Assembly (NCBI GenBank): GCA_002633005.1
Contig: NMRA01000187.1
Span: 92,191 to 154,190 of the forward strand
DNA length: 62,000 nt
Reading direction: 5' to 3'
From: Phoronis australis
Taxonomy: Eukaryota > Phoronida > Phoronidae
Part shown: positions 13,601 to 28,600 of the stretch, piece after piece
Layout of the letters: every line of letters starts with the position of its first letter
How positions within the stretch are numbered: position 1 is the first letter of the stretch
Program-made: the position numbers and the translations under genes
The notes under the pieces: generated by a model
What the model saw: the letters and a program-made list of their open reading frames with translations, nothing else
Told to the model about the DNA's origin: nothing
Databases searched by the model: none

Positions 13601-16600
13601 CAAAACCCTTTTGTCCACCAACGTCACACGCATGCTAGCGCCCCCTGTGGAGGCCATGAGAACTCGTAAACCGAGTTAACCACTGATTTAGCCTATCAGT
13701 ACCGCGGACCAAGTACATGTACACTGTACATGTAAGCATCAGACGAGTCACAGATAGATTTGGGTAATTCAATGTATCGTGACCTTCGTCAATCCTCAAA
13801 ATCTGAGAATTAAGAATGTGTTTGTGATATGTTACATAGTGAAGTCTGAGGTTGCGGCATGATAAATAATTTTGCTGAGTTGAGTGTCTGAACTGAGTCC
13901 TGCATCTACGGGTACTTGGAATGTCCATGTTACTCAAGTATGCAGTGATTGTGTTTACGTTTCAGCTTCTCATGATTTACGGCAGCGATAAGACATCTGC
14001 TGTCTGTGAGTGGAATCTGATGACAGCACCAATTTTTGCACTAAAATTATCCATAAATGTAATTTGATGACAGCACCAATTTTTTAACTAAAATTATCCA
14101 TAAATGTAATCTGATGACAGTACCAATTTTTGCACTAAAATTATCCATAAATGTAATCTGATGACAGCACCAATTTTTTAATGAATCAGTGCAGGCGACC
14201 AAACCATGGGCAATCTCAATGCAGTTGTTAGTAATTCTTTACCTCGAGTTCTTCATTTTACACACGCAAGTGAGCGGCCATGGGTTGACTTGAGTTTAAA
14301 AATGAATGACACAAGAGCAACACACTGCGTTGAAATGCACGCACGAATGAACTGCAAACAGAGTGCATCTAAGGGTGTTCATTTGCATCATAAAAATGGC
14401 CACTAGATGGAAAAATACTTCTCATCCATCAAAAAAAAAACAGAAAAAATGTCAGTGTTTCTGTAACGGAAAGCTATTTATCACATGACATGAAAATCCA
14501 TCAAGGAACTTTAGGGAAACAGAGGAAAGTGAAAAAATGAAATGGCCTCTAGGGGGCACAGCGATTGTCTGACACATTTGAAAGTTGTCGTCTTCTGTTG
14601 TCAACTTCATAGACATTACATAAAAACTCTTGCTAAATTTAATAAAGATCCTGCAGAGGGCATAGGAGATACACCTATGGACGCAAAAAACAAAAAGCAA
14701 CTACGAGACACCACTGACAGTAACTGAAGACATTGGAAGAACATTGTCAACCGTGTTCTTCACACTAAAAAAAAAAAATATATATATATATATATACATA
14801 TATATATAAGCCAATTTTCACAATCATCATCAGAGTGTTTGATAAAGAGCGGACGCCAACAACAGACTACAAAACAGTAAAAATGGCCAGTAGATGGCAC
14901 AAAATACGTCAAATCCCTCTGAAAACAGGGAAATGCCGTTGTTTCTTTAACAGAAAGATTTTGCAAATGAATTACATGAAAATTCATCACGGAACTTTTA
15001 GAGAAATGGAGGAAAACGAAAAAAATTGCCACTAGAGGGGCACGATGTTCATCTTGCATTGTAAACTTCATCTAAATACACGGGCTAAATTTAATAAAGA
15101 TCCTGCAGAGGTCTTAGGAGACACAGGTATGGGCGCAAAAAAGCCGCAATTAGGAGGTGCCACAGAAGTCAAAGTCATCAGAAAATTATCGCCAAGTCTC
15201 CTTTTCACAGTAAGAACATACAAGTCATGCCAATTTTCATCCTTCGAGTGGTTTGGTTGATAGAGGGTAGGACACCAAAAAGACTTGAAAATGGTAAAAA
15301 TGGCCACTGGGTGGAGCAAAATGCCTCAAATCCATCCAAAAATGGGAAGATAGCGTCATCTCACTTATAAAAACAATTTCATGAAAATCGGTTGAGCACC
15401 TTTGAAGACACAGAGCCAAACATAAAAAACTAAAATTTCCACTAAAGGGCACGGCGATATTTGCGTCAGTACGAAACTCATTGTCCTCTGTCGTCAAACC
15501 CGAACAAAGCTACAAATATGTGGGCTAATGAAAATGAAACAGTGGCATATTGTTAGTTCATTGAGATGATTTGAAAGTAGGAAATGATTGTTTTCTACTT
15601 TTATCACAGATTTATGCTATCCATCTTTGGCCAACTTGAGGGTCTCTCTCTCGGTGAAATTAAAATGAGGTAACGCAGGCTATAAAAACAACAGTCCAGG
15701 ACATTGAATGCACTGCTGCGAAACAAAAATTGATGTCAATCTCAGATTATGCTCCAGGTAAAATTTTAAAAAAATGTCCGATATTTAGGTCCTGTCTGAT
15801 ATTCAGGTCCTGTCCCATATTTAGGTCCTGTCCAATATTTAGGTGCTGTCCAATATTTAGGTCCTGTCTGATATTTTTAATCAGTCAACAAGACAAAACT
15901 GAAATATTTAGGTATGCTAGTTATACTAGACTATGAATCATCAGTTAAGACAGGCCAAGTTAATTAAGCACTGTAACTTTCAGTTTACTTGGCCATCATA
16001 GGTTTACTTGGCCATCACAGGTTTACTTGGCCATCATAGGTTTACTTGGCCATCATAGGTTTACTTGGCCATCATAGGTTTACTTGGCCATCATAGGTTT
16101 ACTTGGCCATCATAGGTTTACTTGGCCATCATAGGTTTACTTGGCCATCATAGGTTTACTTGGCCATCATAGGTTTCCTACACTGTCACTATATTCTTGC
16201 ATTGTAAAGTCAATATACTCTTACAAATTTCTTAGTGTCACCTCTACAAAAATGCTGATCACTATTAACAGCACCGTGCACACACTGTGTAATGGACTTG
16301 ATAGCATGACTTACATATAACACAGTGCCTCCTCCACAAGAATGAGGGACTTTGTTCCTAAATAGTTTCTTCTTAGCAATCAACAATCCCGGTGTTTGGG
16401 GGCCTCCAGCAAACTTGTGCGGTGAACAAAATACAGCATCTTTTTGACTGAGAAAGAATGAAAAAACAATTTGACTGAAATCTTTAACTGTTTTCTTACA
16501 GAGCCAAAGTACTAAGTGAACCTATGCACACTGTTTGGGATAGTTGAATCACATCAACACTGTTTTTTTACACCAGACATGAAGTGTGAGTTTATGTCAA

Positions 16601-19600
16601 CCAACTATGTTGCACATTTTCAGATACCAGAACCGTGTTTCTAGCAATTTTTGTTAATCAATTTTGGAGACAAGTGTGGTGGTCATGAACATTGATAAAA
16701 ATTCAATGTTAATTTGGGCACACTCTTATGGATTCATGTTAATCTGTCAACAGTACAGCAGAATATAAAACTACCAAAGAGAACGTATGAATGCTCAGAT
16801 GAGCTCATATTAATATCAAAATATGGAGCTGAAAGTAACAAGTCAAACTTACGCATGTTCAGATGGGTTCATATCAATTTCCAGATATGGAGCTGAAAGT
16901 AAGACTAATTTTTGAGAAATCTGATAATACAACCTCCTTCACACATCAACTATAATAGTTTTAGGCCAAAATACAAGTACCCGAACTGTTTTAGGCCAAA
17001 ATACAAGTACCCGAACTGTTTTAGGCCAAAATACAAGTACCCGAACTGTTTTAGGCCAAAATACAAGTACCCAAACTGTTTTAGGCCAAAATACAAGTAC
17101 CCGAACTTTAAAATTAGCGCAAACGTGGACAAAGACATTGTATTAATCGATGTTGTTGTTTAGTATCACAAAACCATTCTTGATACCAATATTCACAATG
17201 GTTTAGTGATAATAAACCAAAATGTCTTTTGTATAATTGTATGCGCTGATTCTTAAGTTCCTAATCAACACTCAGTGACTGAAACATGAGCTCAAACAAT
17301 TACACAATAAACAATCACACTAAAAAATATGGGCAAATCACAATCAAGGTCCATATTGAGTGGCCACTTTTGGTGAAAAATGAAGGTTGTCATATAACTG
17401 TAAAAGCTGGGTTATTTTAAAGTACCATCGCAGTTGCATAAAAGGGTACGTACACTACAACTTGTGGTTACAGCCCATTTCTACCAAGCAAAAATTCATA
17501 AGGTAGCAGTTAATGTAGTAAGTTCTTGATCAAATTGAAGAAGTATTGCATACTAAAGTAAGAAAAGTTATTACCGTGCTGATAAGTTGTTCCAGATGAT
17601 GATACATTGGATGTCTTAACACAGTATAATGAGAACTTCTCTTGCAATATGATTCTTACAAAAAGAAAATGACAGGTAACTACTTTTTTCAAAACTTTAT
17701 TGGTGCTATTTGTCTAGTTTTCAACACATTCACAAGTTGGTCAAAACAGTAAAAGCAATGTAAGGCCCAGTGTTCAACAGTGAAATATGGTACTGGTTGG
17801 GGGGTACTTACACTACACACAGTCAAATACGGTACTGGTTGGGGGGTACTTACACTACACACAGTCAAATATGGTACTGGTTGAGGGGTACGTACACTAC
17901 ACACAGTCAATCAACGTCAAATTTTGACTTAGTTACAAATGTATGCGATGATCTTGAGTTTTGTGCTGCCTCTACTAGTTGTTTTGTTGCAAGTTGTCTT
18001 GAGAGATAAAGAACGTGCCTCTGCAACATCAGTTGTCACATGACATGTCTTCTAGGATGTTACTAGCCAAGTCCTGTGTGGCATTTTATTGCCCACAAAT
18101 TTAATAATGTCCATTGTTTTTTTTTTGTTTTGTCAGACTGCATGCATTTTGGAAATATCAGTACTGTTCATGAGAACACCAGTATGTAAAAATACTTGTG
18201 GGCAATACTTTATAGCACAGGGGTTGGATGTACATGCAATACACAGGGGTACGTACACTACACAGGGGTACGTACACTACATTTCAATGACAGATCAGAA
18301 TCTACTGAGATTTAGTTGATTTACTAAACCAATCCAAAGAGAAAAAATAAAAAGCACAGCATTCACGTGCATATTTGCCATACTTTGAAAATAGGCACTA
18401 ATTAAAATATTGGGGTATGTACACTACACAAAAATAATACTATTATTTCACTCAAAACAAATGCATTAATGCAATGAACACCATTTTAACCTAACATTTT
18501 TAAGGAAGGAAACTGTCTATGAGCAATGTTGCGATATTTTAATTTCATGGCATTTGTAAACATGGGGTACATACACTACAAAAGGGGTAAGTACACTACA
18601 TCACTGTTTCTGCATCACATGGTAACAAAATGTGGTATGGCCATTTATTTTTCTTTGATGATAATAAGCACCATGTTGTTATTTAAAAGACAATAATTTC
18701 ATTTGCAATGACCATTTGTGTTACTGAATTCCACATGGGGTACGTACACTACATTCTGTTTAGTTAGCCTTTTTAGCCCACTTTCACCATAGCAGAACCC
18801 AGTCAATATCCAAACTTTTGGTTTGTTTAAATATTGAATAATTTGCTGTGTTGCCTAGATGAACATATTCTTAAGTTCTTTTTATTACAGAGTGTGAACT
18901 TTAGTTTTTAACCCTCTTTACAGTAGGTGAGGGTTAGAAAGGCAGAATTCACAGATTTCGTAACGAGTGCCTGTTTTATGATGAACTCTACCATTTTCCA
19001 ATGATTAAGCACAACTTCGTCTAAGTGATCCTGAAAGTGACTCAAGTTGTTCCCAGTCATATCAAAGCAATTATAATGCTTATTTAATAAAATAAATTTC
19101 TTTTCTACTGTTTACAGTTAAAAATAATTGTAATTTTTAAAATGGCCACTCGTAACACTAAAAATGCATGAAATTCATAGACAAAAACATGCATAAATTT
19201 CTCAAACATTGTCTGATTTTGATGATTCTTTTTTTAATTTGCACATTAAATAACTCTTTGCATATGAGATTCAGTTGGCATTTGGTAAGTGACCAAGAAA
19301 ATTTATTTTAGACCGTAACACAGTCAACTCTCAAATATGGACCTTGATTGTGATTTAGCCGATAACATCATAAAACCCTGTAAGACATGTTGTTAAAAAC
19401 TTACCATGTTTTCTAAGATCATAAAATGACCTTTTATACTTCACTGTCAATTTCAATAATATTCCACACTGTGTGATTATTTTGTTTGTATTCCAACAAC
19501 TTACTGTCTTTTGAATTTTGTTGCGTGTTGTCTCACTCTGCTATATGATACGGCTATCAGGGCCATATTATTTTCATGATTTCAGGATATAACTACACCA

Positions 19601-22600
19601 AATACAGGGTGACCTGCTAGCAAAAATTGACTGCGCAGCACTAGCATATAATTGGCTGCACTTACCAGCACTAGCATAGTCCCAGCATGCCAGTGCACCA
19701 CATCTATGCAACAACTATCTACATAACTGTCTACATCAGTATCGACTCCACTTACCAGCACTAGCATAGTCCCAGCATGCCAGTGCACCATATCTATGCA
19801 GTAAGTCTCCAACAGCAACAGTGTCCACTAAGATGCCTGTGACATTGCTGGCAGCACTAAAGGCAGCAATCAGGAAATGACCTTCACCTTGGTGTTTCTG
19901 AAAACAGTATGGAATTAATTCCAAAACCAGCTTCTCTGACAACTGACAAGTCATTCAATAGCAGCAGATAACAGGTTAGTTATACATCCCAGTAATGTTT
20001 TGAACCTGGGTGAGGTTGGCTGATACCTGAGTGTCCTTAATGCAATGATATGACACTATTTGATATTGATGGTGAGGTTGGCTGATACCTGAGTGTCCTT
20101 AATGCAATGATATGACACTATTTGATATTGATGGTGAGGTTGGCTGATACCTGAGTGTCCTTAATGCAATGATATGACACTATTTGATATTGATAGTGAG
20201 GTTGGCTGATATCTGAGTGTCCTTAATGCAATGATACGACACTATTTGATATTGATGGTGAGGTTGGCTGATACCTGCGTGTCCTTAATGCAATGATACG
20301 ACACTATTTGATATTGATGGTGAGGTTGGCTGATATCTGAGTGTCCTTAATGCAATGATATGACACTATTTGATATTAATAGTGAGGTTGGCTGATATCT
20401 GAGTGTCCTTAATGCAATGATACGACACTATTTGATATTGATGGTGAGGTTGGCTGATACCTGCGTGTCCTTAATGCAATGATACGACACTATTTGATAT
20501 TGATAGTGAGGTTGGCTGATATCTGCGTGTCCTTAATGCAATGATACGACACTATTTTGATATTGATGATCTCAAAACTAGCAGGGACACTGCTCATGCC
20601 ACTCTCCTTTCCTGCAATTCCAGGTCCACCCCCAGCCCACCCCAGGTCCACCCCCAGCCCACCACAAAAGCTCACCTGTAGCTGGTCTTCAAGGACCCTC
20701 ATATTAATAAGACCCTGTTCATCCTGGTCTATTCTCACAACCTGTAATGTGACAATCATGGCACCCTCTTACACAGTCTGTAATGTAACAAACATGACAC
20801 CCTCTTACACAGTCTGTAAAGTAGCAAACATGGCACCCTCGTAGTCAGTCTGTAATGTTAGCAAAGATGGCACCCTCTTACACAGTCTGTAAAGTTAGGA
20901 CTGCGTGTAAATATACATGAGCTTACTAAGAGATGCCACTTTCTCCTACAGCTGCGATGTTGTGCATTGATCAGGAACTCTTCTAATTTGGCAATTGTTT
21001 TTAATGTATATGTACATTGATGATGACGTGCCTAATTTTTGTCATTGGTTGTTCTATTTCATTTACTTGTTACGCTGTTTATTTTCTTGATACAGAACAC
21101 ATCACGAATTTTTGTCCGACCAGTCGGAAATTGGTCGACGACTGGCCATCGATTGGCTAATTTGCCGACCGGTCGGCTAAAAATTAATCTTGCATAGAAA
21201 CAATATGTCGTTAAATATTTTCACTTTGGCCTTCCATAAATGTGGAAGAGCAGGTTGTGTAGCATCACACTATGTAACTTCTTATATAAATCTAGGTGTT
21301 TGTGATTTAGTAATACCATGAAAAATGAGCAGTTGTAGCTTCTTTTGAAATATTGTATCCTTTGTTTATGCCTGGTGTAGATGGCTTAGTACTTGAAATT
21401 ATGTAAGCCTTATTATCCTCTGTGGCTTAACAACTATGTATCTTCATCCATGCCTGTAATAGAGGTACTCCCATGGTCATCAAGCATGTGTATGTCTTTA
21501 TTCTAATGAGGTGTGCTTCGAATGTGCAATTAGTAATCATACTTTTGCCGTGGTTCGCAACAAACGGATTCATTAAACCCAGTAAATATTTGTGCAACTG
21601 CCGATCTGCATATTAGGCATGCATATTGCATCATACCTCATCAGAGTACAACTTGTTATCAATCATAGTAGAAAAAATTATTTTTATCATTGCCACACGA
21701 CGGTAACAAAAGCAGTCAGTGTCTGTAACTGTTGAGTCTACATTGCTGATGAATAAACGTCGGTCAAAATCCATTTTTATAACACTGATTCATGCCAAAG
21801 ACTTGAAATCGCGCACCCTTATGAGTTTTGACTAGCCCTGGTGATCACTAGAATCGATGCAATAAACTTATACAAGTTGTTTTTTAACCTGTGTAATAGA
21901 AATGCACATTGTGTGCATTTTCATTTGCGAAAGTGTTCTTTTTGAATCACTTGGTTAATCATTTTTACGCTCTACATGAAAACACAGACAACTTTCTTTA
22001 GGATTACATGTACCAAGTTTCCTCCGAAAATGTTATTTTCAAAGTTTTACCCCTTGAAGTTTACGAGAAACGCCAAGTATTGTGTTGTTACTCCAAATGG
22101 CTAGGAAGGCTCTAGCCTTGGTACGAAGCTGTTTACTAAATTAAATATACAACTTTGTGCCCTTGTGGGTAAAAACTGACCGCATAAAGTCTTCCTAGAG
22201 TAATCTAAATTATTTACCGGCGTTGCAAAAATTGGTTTTCTACAATTATTCTGCTGCTAAAATTATGGTGTGATATTTTTTGTCGACTGTCGATGCAATG
22301 AAATATTGCGTCACCTGTTAGCCAGTTTCTTTTTCCCAGATTCTTTAATCAAACGTTCTCCCTCGAGGTTGCGTAAACGTAACAACAAATGATCAGAATT
22401 GGTTTCATATAGCGGCATTCGTTGCCAAGATCTGTAATGCAAATCATGTGTTTTCCTCGGATGCTGGAACTTTTATATTAAGCACAGACTGTTGGCCAAA
22501 CTGTTGTAAGTACTGAGTATTATGGGATAGCATGTTGTACTCATGTGTATCAATTTAAGGTTAGAGCATGTATAGTTGTTTAATGTACCGTGTCATTCAC

Positions 22601-25600
22601 AATTATATTATAATATTGTTTAATGTATGTCATTGTGTCATTCAGCTGCTTGTCAATTAATTAAGCTTGCTTGTCGAGTACTCAGACTGTGTGTTTTTCT
22701 TCATTACAGATAACCGCTTTTTCGGTTCTCACTTCTTCAACAACTTTTCGTTTTCACTTTTTAACGCTTCTTTGGTATCTCATTCAACACTTGTTCAGAC
22801 ACTTTTCATCGTTTGTAACTCTATCGTTTGACGAATAAAGTGCATTACACAAACGGCTTCTTTCAACTTATCCATGTAGCCAGACGCGGCTACATACATT
22901 GTAGCTGCATGTCATGAACTGAAGTAAAGCCCTTGTCACACACTGGTATAGTTTGTTTGCATTATAAGCACTAATGTGTCCTCATAAACAACATAATAGT
23001 AGGACTTATAAACACCCTAACAGTGTATCATTGGCATCATGTGACATTGGTATCATGTGACATTGGTATCATGTGACATCGGTATCATGTGACACTGGTA
23101 TCATGTGATATTACTTAAGGCTGGTAGCCACATTACAAAGTAACTCAAAGTACTAATTAGCAACTACATGATGTTATCTTCAGTAAACCTACAGAAACTA
23201 AAGCCAGCCATACCTAAGCCTGTGTTGAATAAATGAGTGAAGAGATCCGTGCCACACCAGTAGCAACCCTACTTACCTCTGCCCCCGTCTCCATCCACGG
23301 CAGTATATTAGAATGGTGCTCGTATGGGCTAATCAACACTACAGTGTTCCTGGCTTTTTCCTCAATACACAGCTCTAATGCTCCAATCAACTTGTGTATA
23401 GCAGCAGTAGCCCCACTTCCAGTGAATATAACAACATCATCTGTACTCGCATTGACACACTGTTTGATTATTGCTCTGGAAAATGCAGAAAATAAAGATA
23501 ATAATTCAGTAGACTGGGCATTAGACAATTCCAATCAATTGTGGCTCGTGATTGGTCAAAATGAGGTCGGGGAACTAAGCAACAAAGGTTGGGCCTGCCA
23601 ACAAGAGCACACATTTGTCCTCTATCACTATCTCCCCATATTTTAATTCCTTTTCATTGATGTATGCTCAGTAACAATATAGGCTCACTGTCCATGTATA
23701 CTGGCCTTAGGATACTTAGTAAATGAGCTCAACTCATAAAAACTGTGTTCTGCAGACAGTCTACACTTAATTGTCTTTCTACCATAATAGTGATCACAGG
23801 ATGCTTAGACTACTGGTAATTCATTGTGTACATACAATAACAACACAGCAAACAGTGTTTTACTACAACCTTTACCTCATATTTCAGGCTAGTGACCCCA
23901 GAAACTTTTAAAACAAGTGAATACAGTCAACAGAGGTGCTTACAACTTGTACAAAGCCAACTGCCTGCTGGAGGTGCAATAGTGAACCAGTGGAATCAAG
24001 AACAACTACATGACAACAAGTTTACCAGCTAGACTAAATACATCAAGTCATTATTTATTAGGCTAAAATTGGATTCAGCATCTTTTAAAAGCAAAATTGG
24101 GGCAAATCTTTGCATTCAAACTCTTTTCAAAAAGACACGCAAGTACATGTGAGTAACTGTTGTTGGAAGCCAAGTCAATCAAACTCACGTTGTTTGGCCT
24201 TCAAGATCCACACAGCACTGGACATTGTATGAACCTCATTAACAATGTAAGGACTAACAGAAGGGAGACAGCAATATCACATGTCTCCTGTTATTGAGAA
24301 TTACTGGTGCAGATAATGTAGAAGTATGTTACCTGGCATTCTCTCTGAACTTAGTCGTCTGTAGTGACACCCTAGAGGTAGTTGTGTGTGTGTTGCCATA
24401 GAACGGGTACACATAGTTCTGTATGTAGTCTTCTATGAAACGCAACGGCCTGTAAATCAATTCGATAAGATCAGTGCTAGAAGAAAGAGCAATTCTAACA
24501 GTACTATGATTTAACATTTATATCACATTCATATCACATTTATATCATATTCATATCACATTTATATCACATTGAAATTCTTTTTTGACAAAAAATATAA
24601 TAGATGAGGTAAGATTGAGCATGATTTTCATTTCAAGTTCTCATTAAATGTGACAATGTGTTGCACTATGAATGAATGTACACAATGTTGATTAATCAAA
24701 TATTTTCACAGCACAGTGCTATGACTGTCACAGTCATGGCATGATACCAAAGTGACAAAACTTCACCATCAACACCAAATGTATTGTAAGAATATATACA
24801 ACCTAACCATCAATGTCTACTATATTGTAAGTATTTAGTGAACCATCAATGTCTAGTATATTGTAAGTATTATTTAAACAAGCTAACCTTCAATGTCTAG
24901 CATATTGCAAGTATTATTCTAACAAGTTAACCATCAATTTCTAGCATATTGCAAGTATTATTTAAACAAGTTAACCATTAATATCTAGTATATTGTAAGT
25001 ATTATTCAAACAACCTAATCACCAATGTCTAGTATATTGTAAGGAATAAACAACCTTAAACCACCAATGTATATTCATATATAGTAAGAATATTTACAAC
25101 TTACTTCCCCGAGGCAACATAATCGCAGTAAACAACTGAAAAGAAACAAAAAATTAACTAACATGTATCCTTAGAAACAGAGTTCATACAGTCACCATAG
25201 CAATAGAGATAATACAGTCACCAGAATAAGAAAACACACAGTCACCACAGTGACACAGATCACAATATGATCACATGGCAAGGGATCTGAGAAATGAATA
25301 AATAACAAGGGATCTGAGAAATGAATAAATAACAAGGGATCTGAGAAATGAATAAATAACAAGGGATCTGAGAAATGAATAAATAATAAGGGATCTGAGA
25401 AATAAATAAATAACAAGGGATCTGAGAAATAAATAAAGAACAAGGGATTTTAGAAATAAATAAATAACAAGGGATTGGAGAAATAAATAAAAAGGGATCT
25501 GAGAAATAAATAAATAACAAGGGATCTGAGAAATAGATAACAAGGGATCTGAGAAATAAATACCAGTCAGTAATACATGCCTGCTCTTAGCTAGACTGTG

Positions 25601-28600
25601 TCAGATGATGCAAAATACACCCTCGATGGAACACTTCATTCTCTTAATGTGTTGAAACTTTACTGAAGATCCATGACTTATTACTTTGTGGTTTGCCAGC
25701 AAACCAGCTTGGATGGTTTAAGATAAATAGAATAAATGCTGAGTAAAAAGACAACTGAGCCATGTCTCGATCCCCCATTAATGTCCAAGCCTTACTTTTG
25801 ACTCACCTCTTCTTGGCCCAAATGGTCCCTCATAAACACTGTCAGTGCCAATGATGTTATCATGAATATACTGCATCAAGGGATTATGAGTACCCTCCTG
25901 GAGAGTCTGTCAAAATCAAAGGTATGTTTCAAGCAGTCGAGTGAAATAGATTAAATGGGAAGTGCAGACACTAAATCTGCTTACAAAACACAATGAAAAA
26001 GCAAATAGTTTGAAAATAGCTCACATAGTGTGGCAACAGCTAAAATTTCCCAGAAGCCTTGCAAGCTCCTCTGAGTGGCATTGACGTCACTACATAGATG
26101 GGCCCCATGTTAACTCAGATCTGCCTAAGCAGAGAGGGTGAAAGACGGAACTGAACTGAAAATGTTGGACTATAGCCATTTGTTTAGTACCTAATTTAAC
26201 AGCGTTCAATACAAGCTCAACACCAACACCATCCTACTTTTGTTTGAAGTAAGAAGGTGTCAAAGTACCAAATAAAACTCACAACACTCTCACTTCTGTA
26301 TTTTCCAACACTGTCACTTCTGTATTTTCCGTGATGATGAAACAATTCATCCTTGTTTTTTGGTTTTCAAATTCAGTAACAAAAGTTAAACTGTGAAATT
26401 AACTATTAAATTGGTCACATTAAGCTTAAATTTAGTATTTAGTATCACTTAGTTGTAGATGTACTGGGCTTTGGGTTTTGTACCTTAATATCACTGAATG
26501 GTTCTGGCCTTTCAACTACACACTCACGCACAGTAGGCCTAGCACACTCACATACAGTAGGCCTGGCACACTCACGTACAGTAAGCCTAGCACACTCATG
26601 TACAGTAGGCCTAGCACACTCACGTACAGTAGGCCTAGCACACTCATGTACAGTAGGCCTGGCACACTCATGTACAGTAGGCCTGGCACACTCATGTACA
26701 GTAGGCCTAGCACACTCATGTACAGTAGGCCTAGCACACTCATGTACAGTAGGCCTAGCACACTCACGTACAGTAGGCCTGGTCCACGACTAAAGAGGGT
26801 ATTGTTATTAGTTACACCGATGGAAGAATGTAAAACAATTCTTGTAACAAAAGGGGTATCTATTATATAAAATGCATGATTTACACAAACTGTGTCTCCC
26901 TCACTCCACTATAGATCATCGTTGCGCCCATTTCGGCACTGCCTAGGTCCCAGGTATCGCATCGGCACCCTATTTGGATTCGAAGTATTCCATTTTTTTC
27001 TCGAAGGCCGTTTTTTCGCAGATGCGGAGGGAGGGTGGCGAGTTTCGTACTAGCCTTGGTGATACAGGTTCGTCGGCTCAATGGCCTGAGTGACATCACT
27101 CCGTCGGCTTAATTACACTCCCTCTGGCTTCTGTCACGTATATAATTCACCAGGCCTGTCGCCACCAAAATTAATGATGCCTCATTAAAAAATTTCTTAC
27201 TCTTCCTTGAGTAAACTTAATTATTTACACTTGTGTTGTAAAATTGGCATTCTTCAGTTACCAGTTTTCTGCTTCAAAATTTGTGATGCTCTATTTGGGC
27301 GCCATTGCATCACATGTTGGTCAATTTCCATGTTATTTAATCAAATGTGAGGTCGTGTGCATCAATTGCAAGTGGTTTCATTTCTTTACAAGTTTTTAAT
27401 ATTTTATTATCAGAAAACCCAATTTCAGAAAAAAAACTCTCGAGAGATATTGCAAAACTTTTGGAGATGTCGCGTACGTGAGCTTGTCACAAGTTTTCAA
27501 AACAACCACAGTATTCCTTAGTTACAAAAGGTGGACGATTACGAAAAATACGTTTATTAGATTGTCTTCTTACTTCGATAAACGGCTGTATGGGCAAGAT
27601 GAATGTCGGTTCATTCCCAGATTCTGCATGCGTCCTTGTAGGTTGTTAGCTCTAAGTTTCACGACAAGGTGACAAGCTGAGCACCGGGATTGTGTGAAAT
27701 TTCGGTGTCTAACCAAGTTCTACACACAGCTACCTAGCTTTAGACCTAATTCACGCCGACAGGAGGCGTGTTCCAAAACGAGGCTCGCTACAATAGCTCT
27801 GTTGGCTTATCGGCATAGTTGTACTCCACGTTGCTCAAACGGCTTGAAAAAATACGCACACTCAACTGTCTGCTTTACAATCCCTAAGGATGCTGAGATT
27901 CGGAAGCATTGGGTCCTTGCCATACGCCGCAACGAAGGAAAATATGTCCGTGTAAAATTTATAAATGTTTTCGAAATTTAGATCATATTTGGTCACAACT
28001 TGGTTGCCAACATCATAGCAACGACCGGAGAATCTTCGGCAAGTCAGGCAGTTTTCATGATTGCGGGTTGAAACGGGATGCATTTTTCTTTCCAAAAAGG
28101 ACAGGGCCCTCATTCCCTCAATTTTGGGGCCAAATATCGGCCCCATTTCGCTCTCAAAAATATTGAAAAATCATGCTAAATTTCCCCCATGAGGCCCAAA
28201 AAATTCCCTTACCGATTGAAAATTTCTCTCCGATGATTCAAATCACCTGTAACCACAGAGGTGACAATTTGAAAAAGCACAAAATGCTACTTGGGACAGA
28301 GCATATGAGAGCCTGCAACAGGGCGGGGGTGCTATTGATGGTGATCGGGATCAGGTAGATTTTTCACCTCACTCGGCAAAACATTCCCCTCTCAGAAGGC
28401 CAGCACAGACACCTTTCCCCTCGGATATGAACGAGGCCCCTTAAGAAACATGATAACTATACTTGTTCCAGGGGAATCCAGGATTTTGAGTTGGGGGAGG
28501 CAGGGCAGAGTATTAGCCAGGATTTTGCCTGTCAGACATTCGCGGTCCTGAACTACCAAGGTATCTGGAAGAATTTTAGGGGGGCATGGCCCCCTTGGCT

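Noticed and set aside
22502-22890. Solo LTR (TGTTG...GGCTACA with AATAAA)
   Set aside because: No matching target-site duplication and no second copy in the window. The terminal bases alone are weak evidence.
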